DNA from: Fulvia fulva
Lineage: Eukaryota; Ascomycota; Dothideomycetes; Mycosphaerellales; Mycosphaerellaceae
Assembly: GCF_020509005.1 (NCBI RefSeq)
Contig: NC_063017.1
Span: forward strand, 4,092,001-4,156,000
Length of the DNA: 64,000 nt
Direction: 5' to 3'
Shown: piece by piece, positions 43,991 to 55,283 of the stretch
How the letters are laid out: every line of letters begins with the position of its first letter
How positions within the stretch are numbered: the stretch's first letter is position 1
Notes under the pieces: model-generated
Seen by the model: only the letters and a program-made list of their open reading frames with translations
What the model was told of the DNA's origin: nothing
Databases searched by the model: none
Program-made: the position numbers and the translations under genes

Positions 43991-46172
43991 TACGATTCCT
44001 TCCTTGCCAGGAAAGGCACAGGCATTGGGGAAACATTTCTTTGGCACACAGGTAGAAGCTGACCTGCAGGATCTGGAGGGCAGTGTGTATCCAACACCAC
44101 TAGAGCAATCCTGCACAGTGGGAGAGGGAGAGATCAAGAGCATCATTAAGACACTCTCAGGAAACAAGGCCCCAGGACCAGATGGGATTCCAAACTTGTT
44201 CATTAAGACATGCAAGGACCAGATCTCCCCTGCACTGTCAAACATCTTTTCACAGTGCATGGCCCAAGGACACTGCCATAAACACTTCAAGGAGTCACTG
44301 ACTGTGGTCTTGAGAAAACCACAGAAAGAGGACTACACAAAGCTAAAGGCATACAGACCTATTGCCTTGCTCAACACACTAGGCAAACTCCTGGAAAAGA
44401 TCATAGCAGAAAGGCTGACAAACCTAGCTGAAGAACATGGAATCCTTCCTGAAGAACAGATGGGAGGCAGGAAACAAAGATCAACACTAACAGCTGTGGA
44501 ACTTATCACAGAGCAGATCAAGACCCTATGGCACTTTGGGAACAACAAAGCAGCCACACTCCTCTCACTAGACATATCAGGAGCCTTTGACAATGTCTCA
44601 CACCAGAGGCTGATCCACATCCTGAAACAGAAGGCTATCCCTAACTGGACAGTCCAGTTTATCCAGTCCTTCCTCAGAGGCAGAACCACAAGACTAAGAC
44701 TGGGCAGATACAAATCTGACAGCATGCCTACAGAGACAGGAATCCCACAGGGATCAACAATGTCTCCAATCCTGTTTCTCCTCTTTATGGCAGACCTGCC
44801 AGCAAAGCTAAACTCCAGAAACACATCAGCCTCAGGGTTTGTAGATGACACAAACATCCTAGCCTGGTCAGACAGCACAGAAGAGAACTGCAGAATCTTG
44901 CAGAAGAAACACAAGGAATGTGAGGAATGGGCCAGGAAACATGGAGCCAGATTTGCCCCAGAGAAGTATCAACTCATCCACTTCAGTAGAGCCAGAAACA
45001 GACACAATATGCAAGCCCCAATCACTATTCAGGGACACACAACAGAACCCTCAAGTGAATTAAGGGTGCTAGGAATATGGATGGATCCAAAGCTCAGCTG
45101 GGGACCACAGGTCAAGAAAGCACAGGCAAGAGCAGACAACAACAGGCAATCAATTGACAGGCTTACAGCCTCCACATGGGGAGCCACATTTGCGAAAGCA
45201 AAGGTTATGTACAAGGCCATTGTGAAGCCAGCCATGCTATATGGAGCCCAGATCTGGTCAGCCCAAGACAAGATCCCAAAGAGAATTGCAGATCCCATCA
45301 GCAGAGCCCAAGCCTCCTGTCTGAAAAAGGTGCTTGGAGCATACAAGTCAACTCCAACAAGGGTGGTCGAAATGGAGTCTGGCTCCCCACCAGCCAAGCT
45401 CTACCTTCAAGGGTTGAGATACCAGTATGCAGGAAAGACGTCTGCATACCCAGCCCAGCTAGTAATCCAGAAGGCAGTCAACAAAATCAGGAGCCAGTGC
45501 ACAAGAAGGCACAGACAAGCAAGACCCAATCCAGCCCCACAGAAGCAGCAGGACCTGCAGAAGTTCAAAGAACTAACAGAACAGCTGCACCTAGCCCAGC
45601 AGGAACAGGACAGAAGGGCTCAAGGGAGAGGATCAGCAGCCAGCCAAGGGAAGAAGCAACAGTCTCTAGCTGAAAGGATAGCAGGACTCCTCTGGAAGAC
45701 TGAATGGACAAGAACCCCACAGAGGCCAGGAACCCCAAAGGCACTCCAACAGTTTGGTAGCCACAACTACCTACTGTACTCAGACCTGACCAGGTCAGAA
45801 GCAAGCATAGCAATACAAATCCGCTCTGAACACATCGGAGTCAGGGCATACCTGCATCAGAGAAAAGTCCCAGGTATCGAAGACAAGAGTTGCCTATGCG
45901 GCTACCTGTCCCAGAATGTCGAACATAGACTTCTGGTTTGCAAAGAATGGAGTACAGGGAGAGGTGAATGGAGGGCAAGGGCAAGGAACAGAAACTTCCA
46001 AGCCATGATCAGCAATAAGGGAGACCTCCAGAGAATTACAAGGTGGATCATCCACCAAGGATTTTTGGAGCAGTTCTCTCTTACTAGGGAAACAGAGAGA
46101 TGGATTGAGGAGAGAAAGAAGGAGGAGGAGAGCAGGAAGAGGGGGACAACTCTAGGGTTGCAGACAAGGTAG
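43991..46172 (+). CDS. LINE-1 ORF2 fragment: reverse transcriptase and C-terminal zinc finger, no endonuclease
   Basis: An open frame of about 725 residues with no proper start codon (the open stretch begins at a TTG at 43959). It aligns by eye with LINE-2 ORF2 from about its residue 409. RT blocks: NKAPGPDGIPN, YRPIALLNTLGKLLEK, LSLDISGAFDNVSHQRL, GIPQGSTMSPILF and catalytic SGFVDDTNILAW. A CCHC-like end, CLCGYLSQNVEHRLLVCKEW, follows. The apurinic endonuclease is absent. CG dinucleotides are missing from 43995 to 45191. It is probably not expressed as an autonomous element. Confidence 0.85.
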
Positions 46173-46352
46173 TCAGAGGCTAACCACCATGACACTAGTG
46201 CACCCTAATGGAAGGAAAACTGAGAACTCATGGCAAGGAAGCTATTAGAGAAGGAGAGGAGGTTTTTACCTAGGAATAGGTTTCCTACCTTATGCAGTAA
46301 CATATATAGACATAAATCCGCATAGGCCGGAGGGCACCACAACGGGTAAATG

Positions 46353-46367
46353 AATCATCTATCTATC
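46353..46367 (+). repeat. (ATCT)n tail of LINE-1
   Basis: ATCATCTATCTATCT, the tetranucleotide 3' end also seen on LINE-2 and LINE-3. Confidence 0.8.
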
Positions 46368-46925
46368 TATATAAGGGGCACTAAGGCCGAGAGTGTCCCC
46401 TTACCTTATAATGCCTAGTAGTATAGATAGTAATTAAGCTCTTGCCTTCCTTAATTATAGTGCTACCTCTTAGTATATAAATTCTATATACGCTCGTATA
46501 TATAATCTTCCTCGACTCTAGGAAGAACCTCTTTAATTAGGACTAGCTAATAGCGGCTCCGCTAACGAGCTTATTACCGAGTCTACATACTTTCCTTTCA
46601 ATATCGGCGGCTACGTCGAAATCCTTAGCTACTATCTAGTAGAATTACTAGAGTATAACATCGTGCTCGGCTCTAGTTAGTTCGTAGACTACAAACTAGA
46701 GATATAATAGGAGAAGGGCATTATAATAATGAATCATTTGAATTGCCGTACCTATAAGGCAAACTAGAGGTCTAATAAGCACCTAATAGTATAGTCTATT
46801 AACTATCTAGCTACGCTAGCACTATTAGGCAATTATCGACCGCCGATAGTAGAAGATAACCCCGACGAAGTCACCGCTCCTACGCTATTATTACCTAAGT
46901 ATATACCCTAACTATAGTTCTATAC

Positions 46926-47159
46926 TGTTAAGAACATATAGGCCGTAGGACAAGTATATAGGTGTAGGTATGTTATATAACTAGATCACGTAACTAGGGT
47001 TTACTAGCCTATAGGCTAGCAAACATCCGGACACCTAGTATCTACCTATACTAATACTAGCGATACTATATATAGATATACGCTATCCTATTAGGTCCTT
47101 CTTCGTCTTTTATATAATCCGCCGTCTTCTACTACTACGTAACTCGTACCTATTTAATA
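46926..47159 (+). repeat. Left LTR of copia D
   Basis: Starts TGTTAAGA like copia-1 and ends CGTACCTATTTAATA (CA to TA) like it, but is otherwise diverged. 234 bp, close to the 235 bp of the copia-1 3' LTR. Confidence 0.7.
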
Positions 47160-47280
47160 GGTTATAAGCCCGGGTTAGCAACTCGGTGTTTTACCCTCGA
47201 TAAAGTCGTATTAGAGTTATTCCTCTTTAGAACAAAAGGAAGGTAGACTAGAGGCCGCACCGGCATTATATAGGAAGCTA

Positions 47281-47464
47281 TATAAGGGCGCGCGTATTAT
47301 AGGGTCCGAACGAGATAGTTGTTATTCTACGAAGCTACGAAAGAGGAGCGCGAGGCGCGGCGAAGTTATAAAGTAAAGCTAAGCCGCGCTAACCCGATAC
47401 GGAAGGTCCGCGGTTTAGCCGGGCCGACGTAGCTATAGTAGGGGGTCGCGGGCTACCCGTGACA
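47281..47464 (-). repeat. 3' LTR of gypsy C
   Basis: 184 bp, TATAAGGG...CGTGACA. The other copy keeps TGTAAGGG at the start but has TAATA at the end, so RIP hit the two ends differently. Confidence 0.92.
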
Positions 47465-47499
47465 GTATCCCCCCTCCTAAAACACGCCTTAGTCCTCTA

Positions 47500-50400
47500 A
47501 GCGTTATCTACCTTATAAGGCTACTTGCCTATCGAGCTCTATAATCGCGCGAACGCCTAATCATCCTCTAGTGCCCTATCGTTATCCGATAACATCGCAT
47601 TCGCTCTATTAAGACTATCCTCGACCGGCTTCCTTCGAGAAACATATTGCCTAGTTAGCTAGCTTGCCCTAGACCTAAGTCTATCTTCGGCTAGTACTCG
47701 CGTATAATCCTTATAACTAAAGTTAGGTATCATTATAGGCTCTATAGGCTCTACTTAAGTATCGAATATATACGGAGCAGATTCTATTAGAGGTAAGGCT
47801 CGAGGCGACTTATTCGTAACGGTGTCTTTCGGAATGACCCTAATCGTATTAAGCCCGAGCACCTTAGTAGCTAGTAGGGACTAGTTAGATAGAGCTACGA
47901 AGCCTATAGGCGTAGACAACTCCGGCCGGTTATAGTGAAAGTCTATAATAGCGGCGGCTACGTGTTTAAGTATATCCTCTATAGGTTGCTAGGTCTTACT
48001 ATCCTCCTCGTTCTGATATCTAGCCCATTTCACCTTATACTATATATCTACCTTGCGCTTATACCCCTTCTTCACCTTGCCTACCCGCTTACGGGTATAT
48101 ATGTTAAGGATCTTTCCTACCTCGTATATATACGTAGGTACTGCTACTATATCGGCTACTATATTAGCCTCGGTAGTATTAGGTTCGATAGTTATCGGTA
48201 GTAGCGGCGCTAGATGCTGCCCTTTAAGTAGTAGGAAATCGGGGTGGTCGGCTCGTTATAGTAGTAAGGTATAGAAGTAGTTATTAAGTCCTACTAGAGC
48301 GTCTAATAGTTTTAGTTAATAAGAGAGTCTAGCCGGTATAACTTCCGTGATCTAGTAAGGGCCGGCATATTTCCTATCTAGCTTCTTAGATAGTCGAGTC
48401 GTGCGGATGTTCTTAGTGCTAAGATATACCTAATCACCTACCTTATAGTCTAGAGGAATACTTCGGTAGCGGTTTGCTACTTCTACTTAGAGAGCTTATA
48501 ACATTCGTATATTCTCTTAAAGGTGCTTATAAAGCTCGCAAATTCGACGTATAAAGGTTTCTACTAATCGCGTATCTAGTCGCTAGAGAGTGGTCAGTCC
48601 TCCCTCCTTTCTAGCGTTTAGGTCAACTCGCTCTATAAACTTAGGGTTGTAGCCTAAGGTAGCGTAGAACGGCGACATACTAGTAGTCTCGGACAGGTGA
48701 TTGTTAATCGCGAACTAAGTAAGGCATAGCTATTCTACCTAGTCATCCTATACCTTATTAGTAAATATACGAAGATACTATTCTATCGCCTAGTTAGTAC
48801 GTTCTGACTGTCTATTAGTTTCTAGGTGATACGAAGAACTTAGCTTACGATTTGTACGGAGCATCTTATAGTGTTTCTTCTAGAAGGTAGTAACCTACTA
48901 CTTACTACGGTCTAATATAATAGTATTAGGAAACCCGCGCCGACAGAACATATGTTTAAGGAAAAGCCTTACCGTATTCTATACTGTCATTACGCTAATA
49001 GGGATCAGCTCGACTTTCTTAGTAAGCCTATTAGTAACGGTCATAATGTTGTTATAGACTATACTGTTAAGAGTACTATCTAGGAGTCCGATAACGAAGT
49101 CGACTACAATATGTTTCTAAGGCCGATCTGGAACAGGAAGTGGCTATAATAATCCTAGTAGCTAGGAGTATAGAGATTTTGTTATACGGTAGGTACGGTA
49201 ATTCGCGATATATCTACGTACGGATCTCGCTAATCTAGGCTAGTAGAATTTACGTGCTACGAGTTTATAAGTACGAGCTCGTCCTAGATAGCCTACTACT
49301 AGAGCGTTATAGTTTATCTTAATTATCCTAGTCTGTAAGGCTTAGTCATTTAGTACCTATAAGCTCTAGCCGTCGTATTGATTTCGAATATATAGTAGGT
49401 CGCTATCTACTTTATAGTATACTAGGTGAATCTTCGCTCTCTATAGTAGTATAGGAGTACGGTCTTTCTATAGGTCCTTAATCGCGGTCTTAAGCTTGTT
49501 ATCGGTTACGTACGCCGTCGACATTTGATACTCGAGTTCGGCTTCCCGTTAACTTTTACGCGTCGCCGGTTATTTAGTAGGCGTATCTCGTTCTATAGGT
49601 ATAAACTCTTTAGCTTTAGGGTTTAGCTGTACTAGTTCCTCTTCTTCCGGCGCATCATCTACTATTGCCTATAGTAAGGCGATCTTAAGGAATCGCTTAG
49701 GAGGTAGTAATGTCTGATGCTAATGCTAGTTCCGAGGGTCGTTCACCCCCTACGGAAGGTCCTAGCTACGTCTCGTTAGGCTGTCTAGCTTTATACCTTA
49801 AAGTCCTAGACGGTATATTATCTTGAAGCTAAACTATGACAAGAACTTAGCCTAACGCGCTTGTCGCCGATTCAGCTACTTTGTCTTTATAAAGTATTCT
49901 AGGTTCTTGTAGTCGGTATAAATCTTAACTAGCTATAAGTCCTTATTATCTACTTCGTAGGCGAGCTCGGGTCTCTATTCCTCAAAAGCCTTAATAATAG
50001 CTAATAGTTCCTTATTATAGATTTTATAATTACACTTCTATAGACTTAACTTCTTCGAGTAGAAGGCTATAGGATATAGTATACCATTCTCGTTATACTA
50101 CGAAAGTACGCCGGCGTTTATAAAATCTAAAGAATCTATCTCTACTACCGTTTCCCTACCTAGTATATAATGTACGAGCATACCGGCTTTGCTAAACGTA
50201 GCTTTCAAATTGTTAAAGGCTCGTTAGCAATCTAGTGACTATTGAATCCTTCTGTTCTTATAATTACTTAGTCCGTCCGACTTAGTCAGGTTTATAAGAG
50301 GAGTAGCTATACGCGAAAATGCTTCGATGAACCGCCTATAGAAGTTAGTAAATCTAAGGAAGGCCTAGACATCCTTTAGGTTCTTAGGAGCTTCCTATGT

Positions 50401-51717
50401 CTAAATATATTCGAGTTTCTCGGGGTCTATCTCGATGCTATTAGGGGTTATAATTAGCCTAAGATACTTCACCTTCTGTTAGTAGAATTCGCTTTTGTCG
50501 ATGTCTACTATAAGTCTTGCATCGCGTAGCTTAGTAAGAACCTTCCGTACGTGTTCAATGTGCTCCTCTAAGGTGTTACTAAAGATAAGTACGTTATCTA
50601 GGTAGGCCGATACAAAGTCGTCTAGGTGTTCTTATAAGACCTTGTTAATATATAATTAGAACGATGCTAGTCCGTTATACAAGCCGAATGGCAGCACTAG
50701 ACACTCGTAGATGCCGTATCGTGTCGTAAACGCCGTTAACTACTCGTGCCCTTTAGCTATCTATAACTTGTTAAAGGCTACTATAATATCTAGCTTTATA
50801 AATTACTTCTTACCGTATATACGGTTAAGCGTCTCTTATATTAAGGGAATCGGATACCGGTTCTTAAAAGTGATCGTATTCAATCCTCTATAGTCGATAT
50901 AAACACGTAGCCTACCTCTAGGCTTACGTACTACTAGCACTAATGTAGGAGACTAGCTCGTCTTTTGCCCTACTTTCCGTACCTTCCCTTTAGATATTTA
51001 CTCGTCTAGCTATTTCTTGACTACCTCGTTCTCCTTCTTAGCTAGGCTATAGGGCTTGCGGTATAGTGGCTCTTATAGACTATTAGGCTTAATATGAATC
51101 TCATAATCTACACCTAGTCGGTAAGGTAGGAGTCCTTTATAATCCTTAGCTAAGAAAGCGTCCGTAATATCGTAGTATATCGGCGGTAACTTCTCCTTCG
51201 GGTTGTAATTGAACTGCTTGTTTAAGAATTAGTCTAGATTATTAGTAGCTATTATACTTAGCTTAAGCTCTCCGTCGTCGCTCTTACGCCTAGTAGGCAT
51301 AATGTAGAAGTACTTAGCCCTAGGCCGGTACGCGTACATTCCCTACGCGCGTTAAGAAACGCCCTAGTAGTCTACTTCTTCATCGTCTATATCTTCTAGG
51401 TTATATAATAAGAGGTTCAGCTCCGCCCCTCCTACTATAAAGCTCGCTACTTCTCTAGTAAAGGGCTCTAGTCCGTACCGTACTAGTGCCTACTTCTTCT
51501 TCTCGCGATAGTTTAGGGATTATACTATTGTCGATGTCTTATTCTATAGATAGTGACCAAGGCAGTAATCCGATCTAAATGCCACCTCGCCTGTCTCCTA
51601 GAAGATGTTTAGGTTATACGCTATAAGCTACGGTAGGCTAAAGACGATGTTATATTCGAGGTCGGTGACGTAGTATAACATTTGCTCGTAATAATCGCCG
51701 ATAACTACGTCTATAAG
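47500..51717 (-). pseudogene. pol of gypsy C
   Basis: Minus strand. Protease-like end near 51600-51690 (DLEYNIVFSLP). RT at about 50400-50950 ([24 protein letters not shown], and PFGLYNGLASF with further substitutions). RNase H at about 49950-50150 (YPIAFYSKKLSL, YKIYNKELLAIIKAFEE). The integrase region is downstream. Many TAG/TAA stops. Confidence 0.82.
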
Positions 51718-51929
51718 GGCCGTATATATAGATAGATAGATAGATATTTCATTAAGCTGTTGTAGTGCCCTTTGGCCTATGCAGCTATGCTATCTTGTTT
51801 TTTGTATATATAGAGGGGAAACCGTGTTGGTGAAAACCCCTCCTCCTTCCCGCCTGTCTTTTCCTCCTCATTGTCGTCTTAAATTTCCCTTGTTAGGGGT
51901 ACGCTAGTGTCATGGGCCTGCCCTGATGA

Positions 51930-54900
51930 CTACCCTATCTGCAACCCCCCTCGCTTCCGCCTCTTGTCTATCCACTCCTCCGTCTCGCTCGCGAGGCTAA
52001 ACTGCTGGAGGTATCCCTGCTGTAGTATCCACCGAGAGATTCGGCGAATGTTGCCTTTGTCCCTAATAATTGACTTGTAGTCTCTCCTTCCCGCTTGGTG
52101 CCTCCAATTTCCCCTGCCTCTCGCCCACTGCGGGCATCGTAGTAGCATATGTTCTGGGTTTTGCGATGGGTAGCCACACTGGCAGGCTGGGCTATAGATG
52201 TCTAGTGCGCGTCTCCTGAACAGGTAGGCCCTTAATCCAATGTGTTCGGACCTGATTTGGATCGCTATGCTTGCTTCGGCCCTTGTCAGGTCCCTATATA
52301 GCTGGTAATTGTGTCTCTGGAAGGCTCGGAGCGCTATCGGGCCTGTTGTCTTAGGGGGCTTCCTTTTCCAGTCCTGCTCCCATAGGCAGCTCGCTATCTG
52401 TTCCGCTAGGTTTTGGGTCTTAGCCTTGCTCCCGCCGGCCTGGCGAGTCCTACGCTCCTCCTCCTTTCGTGCTAGCCATTCGGTGCTTGTCTGTACGGCC
52501 GTAAAGGTAGTAAGGTCATCCTCTTTTTGGCTTGTCCTATATCCTGCCCCTCTCCGGTAGCGGCTTTCTATCTTATTCTTTGCCTCCTGGATCGTGGTTT
52601 GTGCTAGGTAACCTGTCGTCTTTGCCGCGTATTGAATTCTCATTCCCCGGATGTACTGGCCGATTGGTGGTATTCCTGTCTCCATTTCTACCGTGCTTGT
52701 TGACGTTGTCTTGTATGCGCCTAGTACCCTACGTAGGTTGCCTGCCTGTGTCCTGTTTAGGGGTTGCTCTATCCGTTTCGGGATCGGCTTGCCTGCGCCT
52801 CCTGTTCCCCAAATCTGTGCCCCGTACAACATAGCTGGTCTGACGATCGCCTTATACATTACTCTTGCCTTGTCGAATGTTGCTCCCCATGTAGATGCCG
52901 TAAGCCTCTTTATCGAGGCTTCATTGACTTGCGCTCGACTCTGGGCTTTCTTAATCTGTACATTCCAGCTTAGCTTCGGGTCGAGCCAGATCCCTAGTAC
53001 TCGTAGCTCCGCTGATGGCTTGGTCTCGTAGCCTTGGATTCTTACCGCCGCCTTCATATTATGGTGTGTTCTCGCTTTACTGAAGTGTATAAGTTGGTAC
53101 TTTTCAGGGGCGAACCGGGCACCATGCTTCTTTGCCCACTCCTCGCATTTCTTGTGCCTATCTTCAAGGAGGCGACAGTTCTCTTCTGTCGAGTCTGACC
53201 AGGCTAGGATGTTTGTATCGTCTACGAACCCCGATGCTGAGGTTTGCGGAGAGGTGAGTAGGGGGATTAGATCCGACATAAATATCAGAAACAGGATAGG
53301 GGAGAGAGTAGATCCCTGAGGTATTCCAGTCTCTGCCTTCACCGGGTCGGACGTGTACCTTCCTAGGACTAGGTATGTCGTCCGTTCCTGGAGAAAGGAG
53401 AAGACGAACGACGTTGCCCACTGGGGGATGCCTTTCTGCTGTAGGATATGTATTAGCCTTTGGTGTGAGACGTTGTCGAAGGCCCCTGCGATGTCGAGGG
53501 ATAGTAAGGACGCCGCTCGGTTCCTGCCGTAGTGCCAGAGGGTCTGAATTTGCTCCGTAATTAGCTCCATTGCTGTTAGTGTCGATCGCTGGCTTCTTCC
53601 CCCCATCTGTGTTGCTGGGAGTACGTGGTTGTCCTCGGCAAGCTGCGTAAGTCTCTGGGCTACTATCTTTTCTAGGACCTTCCCTATCGTATTTAGAAGT
53701 GCTATTGGTCTGTACGACTTGGGCTGAGTATAGTCTTCCTTCTGTGGCTTGCGTAGCACTACTGTCATAGACTCTCTGTACGGCTTCGGGTGATACCCTA
53801 GCCGTAGGCACGCGGTAAATAGGTTTGCAAGGCTCGGCGCGATCTCTTCTCTACACTCTTTTAGCAGTGCGTTTGGTATCCTGTCTGGGCCTGGGGCTTT
53901 TCGTCCCTTTAGCTTACTTATGACTCCTGTTACTGTGTTAGAGCTAACCGCCCAATCCATGTCCAGGGGTTCCGGGTATGTGCTCGGGTCGATGTCCGTA
54001 AGGTCTGCCTCTACTTGCGTCGAAAAGAAATGGTCGGCTAACGCTTTTGCCTTGCCCCGGGGCGTAGCCTGGGCAATCCCTTCGCGGTCTACGATTGGGG
54101 GGAAGTGAGGGGCTTGTTGCTCTTCAGGTAGTCGTGCCCATTTAGCAAGTCTCCACATCTGTTCCGGGTTTTCTGTAACGAGCCCGATCGTCGCTCTCCA
54201 GTCCTGCAGCTTATCGCGTCTTATCTGTGCCTTCTTCTCTTGTGTCGCGTGGCAGTATTGCTCCCACGTCTCTTGGGTGTGCTCCTTCGTCCACTGTCGC
54301 CTTGCCCTTCTAGCCTCCCTTACCTTCGTAGAGCATTCAGGGGTCCAGAAGGCCTTCTGCTGCGTTGAGGGCCGGAGTAACGGCGTGTATTGTTCCGCTG
54401 CTTGCCATATGACCGAGGTAATCTGTTCCGCTGCTTGATCTAGCTGAGCTGTCGTCTCGAGTTCTCTATGCTGTGGTAGGTTCGCTATTAGGAAGCCTCT
54501 TATGTCGTCCCAGCGTGCCTTCTTCCAGTTACGGCGTGGTTCGTTTGCTGGCTCCTCTATCGCCTTCACCCCTAGCGTCGTTTGGATAGGGATATGGTCT
54601 GAGGAGGCTTCTAGCGCGTAGTTCGGTCGGCATTGGACTAGTCTCTCTTCAAGTTCTCGTGATAGAAAGCATAGGTCGATCGTGCTTGCACTAGTACGGG
54701 CCTTCCACGTCTCTGTTCCCTTTGGTGTTACTAAGGCCATTCCGTAGCGTGCGGTTATGTCCAGTAGCTTCCCCCCTAGGAATGCGTGCGGGGGAGTGAA
54801 TTCGAGTCCCCACTGTGGGTGGTGGAGGTTGAAGTCGCCGAGGAGTACTTGCTTCGTGTCTTGGCTTAGGGTCCGCTCTAGGTGGGCGAGGGTTCCTAGT

Positions 54901-55283
54901 TCCCTACTCGTCCGACCCCGCGGTGGCGGGTTGTAAACGTTATGGATCTGGATAGGGCCTTGTGTCGTGTCGATCTGGATTGATGTTATGTCTCCTAGGT
55001 TGCCCTGCTGCGGTAGTATAACCTTCCACGACTCAAGGTCTATAGTCTTGCTTACGTATATACATGTCCTCGGGATGACGCCTCGTTGGCCCGCGATTAC
55101 GGTGTGGTATCTCCGGTCATTACAAGTGGCTGGGAGTCCTACGTAGGGGTTGATCCATGGTTCCTGTACCGCAATAACGTGGTGCCGTAGCGGGTCTAGC
55201 TCTTGTAGAAAGTGGCGCTGGACCTTGTCCCTACTTTTGTTTACGTTGTACTGTACGATAGTGATGTCGTCGTATAGTATCAT
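51930..55283 (-). CDS. LINE-2 ORF2: AP endonuclease and reverse transcriptase
   Basis: 1117 residues, ATG at 55283. The apurinic-type endonuclease comes first: QYNVNKSRDKVQRHF, VIAVQEPW near residue 40, LLGDFNLHHPQW near 147-158, STIDLCFLS near 200 and SSDHIPIQT near 227. A linker is followed by RT from about 455 (GRKAPGPDRIPN). Further RT blocks are YRPIALLNTIGKVLEK, LSLDIAGAFDNVSHQRL, GIPQGSTLSPILF and the catalytic FVDD at 686-689. The C-terminal zinc-finger-like CQCGYPSQNPEHMLLRC is near residue 1040. I do not see an RNase H. It nicks target DNA and copies the element's RNA there. Its ATG overlaps the ORF1 stop as ATGA. Confidence 0.93.
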   Translation of the reverse strand: MILYDDITIVQYNVNKSRDKVQRHFLQELDPLRHHVIAVQEPWINPYVGLPATCNDRRYHTVIAGQRGVIPRTCIYVSKTIDLESWKVILPQQGNLGDITSIQIDTTQGPIQIHNVYNPPPRGRTSRELGTLAHLERTLSQDTKQVLLGDFNLHHPQWGLEFTPPHAFLGGKLLDITARYGMALVTPKGTETWKARTSASTIDLCFLSRELEERLVQCRPNYALEASSDHIPIQTTLGVKAIEEPANEPRRNWKKARWDDIRGFLIANLPQHRELETTAQLDQAAEQITSVIWQAAEQYTPLLRPSTQQKAFWTPECSTKVREARRARRQWTKEHTQETWEQYCHATQEKKAQIRRDKLQDWRATIGLVTENPEQMWRLAKWARLPEEQQAPHFPPIVDREGIAQATPRGKAKALADHFFSTQVEADLTDIDPSTYPEPLDMDWAVSSNTVTGVISKLKGRKAPGPDRIPNALLKECREEIAPSLANLFTACLRLGYHPKPYRESMTVVLRKPQKEDYTQPKSYRPIALLNTIGKVLEKIVAQRLTQLAEDNHVLPATQMGGRSQRSTLTAMELITEQIQTLWHYGRNRAASLLSLDIAGAFDNVSHQRLIHILQQKGIPQWATSFVFSFLQERTTYLVLGRYTSDPVKAETGIPQGSTLSPILFLIFMSDLIPLLTSPQTSASGFVDDTNILAWSDSTEENCRLLEDRHKKCEEWAKKHGARFAPEKYQLIHFSKARTHHNMKAAVRIQGYETKPSAELRVLGIWLDPKLSWNVQIKKAQSRAQVNEASIKRLTASTWGATFDKARVMYKAIVRPAMLYGAQIWGTGGAGKPIPKRIEQPLNRTQAGNLRRVLGAYKTTSTSTVEMETGIPPIGQYIRGMRIQYAAKTTGYLAQTTIQEAKNKIESRYRRGAGYRTSQKEDDLTTFTAVQTSTEWLARKEEERRTRQAGGSKAKTQNLAEQIASCLWEQDWKRKPPKTTGPIALRAFQRHNYQLYRDLTRAEASIAIQIRSEHIGLRAYLFRRRALDIYSPACQCGYPSQNPEHMLLRCPQWARGRGNWRHQAGRRDYKSIIRDKGNIRRISRWILQQGYLQQFSLASETEEWIDKRRKRGGLQIG

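Larger units (their letters stand above)
42930..46367 (+). mobile_element. LINE-1: chimeric, 5'-truncated Tad/I-like non-LTR retrotransposon
   Basis: Flanked by a 16-bp duplication, TATATAAGGGGCACTA, at 42914-42929 and 46368-46383, and ending in an (ATCT)n tail. The first about 1.05 kb (42930 to about 43990) is not LINE-like. LINE sequence starts near 43995, in the linker before RT. No RIP stops lie in the RT frame. Confidence 0.85.
28401..46925 (+). mobile_element. Ty3/gypsy-like LTR retrotransposon A, RIP-degraded host of nested insertions
   Basis: Own segments: 28401-30973, 36629-36672, 42810-42929 and 46368-46925. The gaps are copia-1, gypsy B and LINE-1, and copia D follows. The left LTR begins TGTCACGG at 28401. 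The gag-like region (28930-30960) is full of TAG/TAA that replace CAG/CAA. The last segment reads as an aspartic-protease-like domain (YNIVLGSS...FVDYKLEI) near 46620-46720. The right part, including RT, is not seen in the window. The gypsy assignment rests on the protease-like segment and layout and is tentative. Confidence 0.6.

Noticed and set aside
53164..53811. 215-codon minus-strand frame inside LINE-2
   Set aside because: A shadow frame of the reverse transcriptase with no domain of its own.
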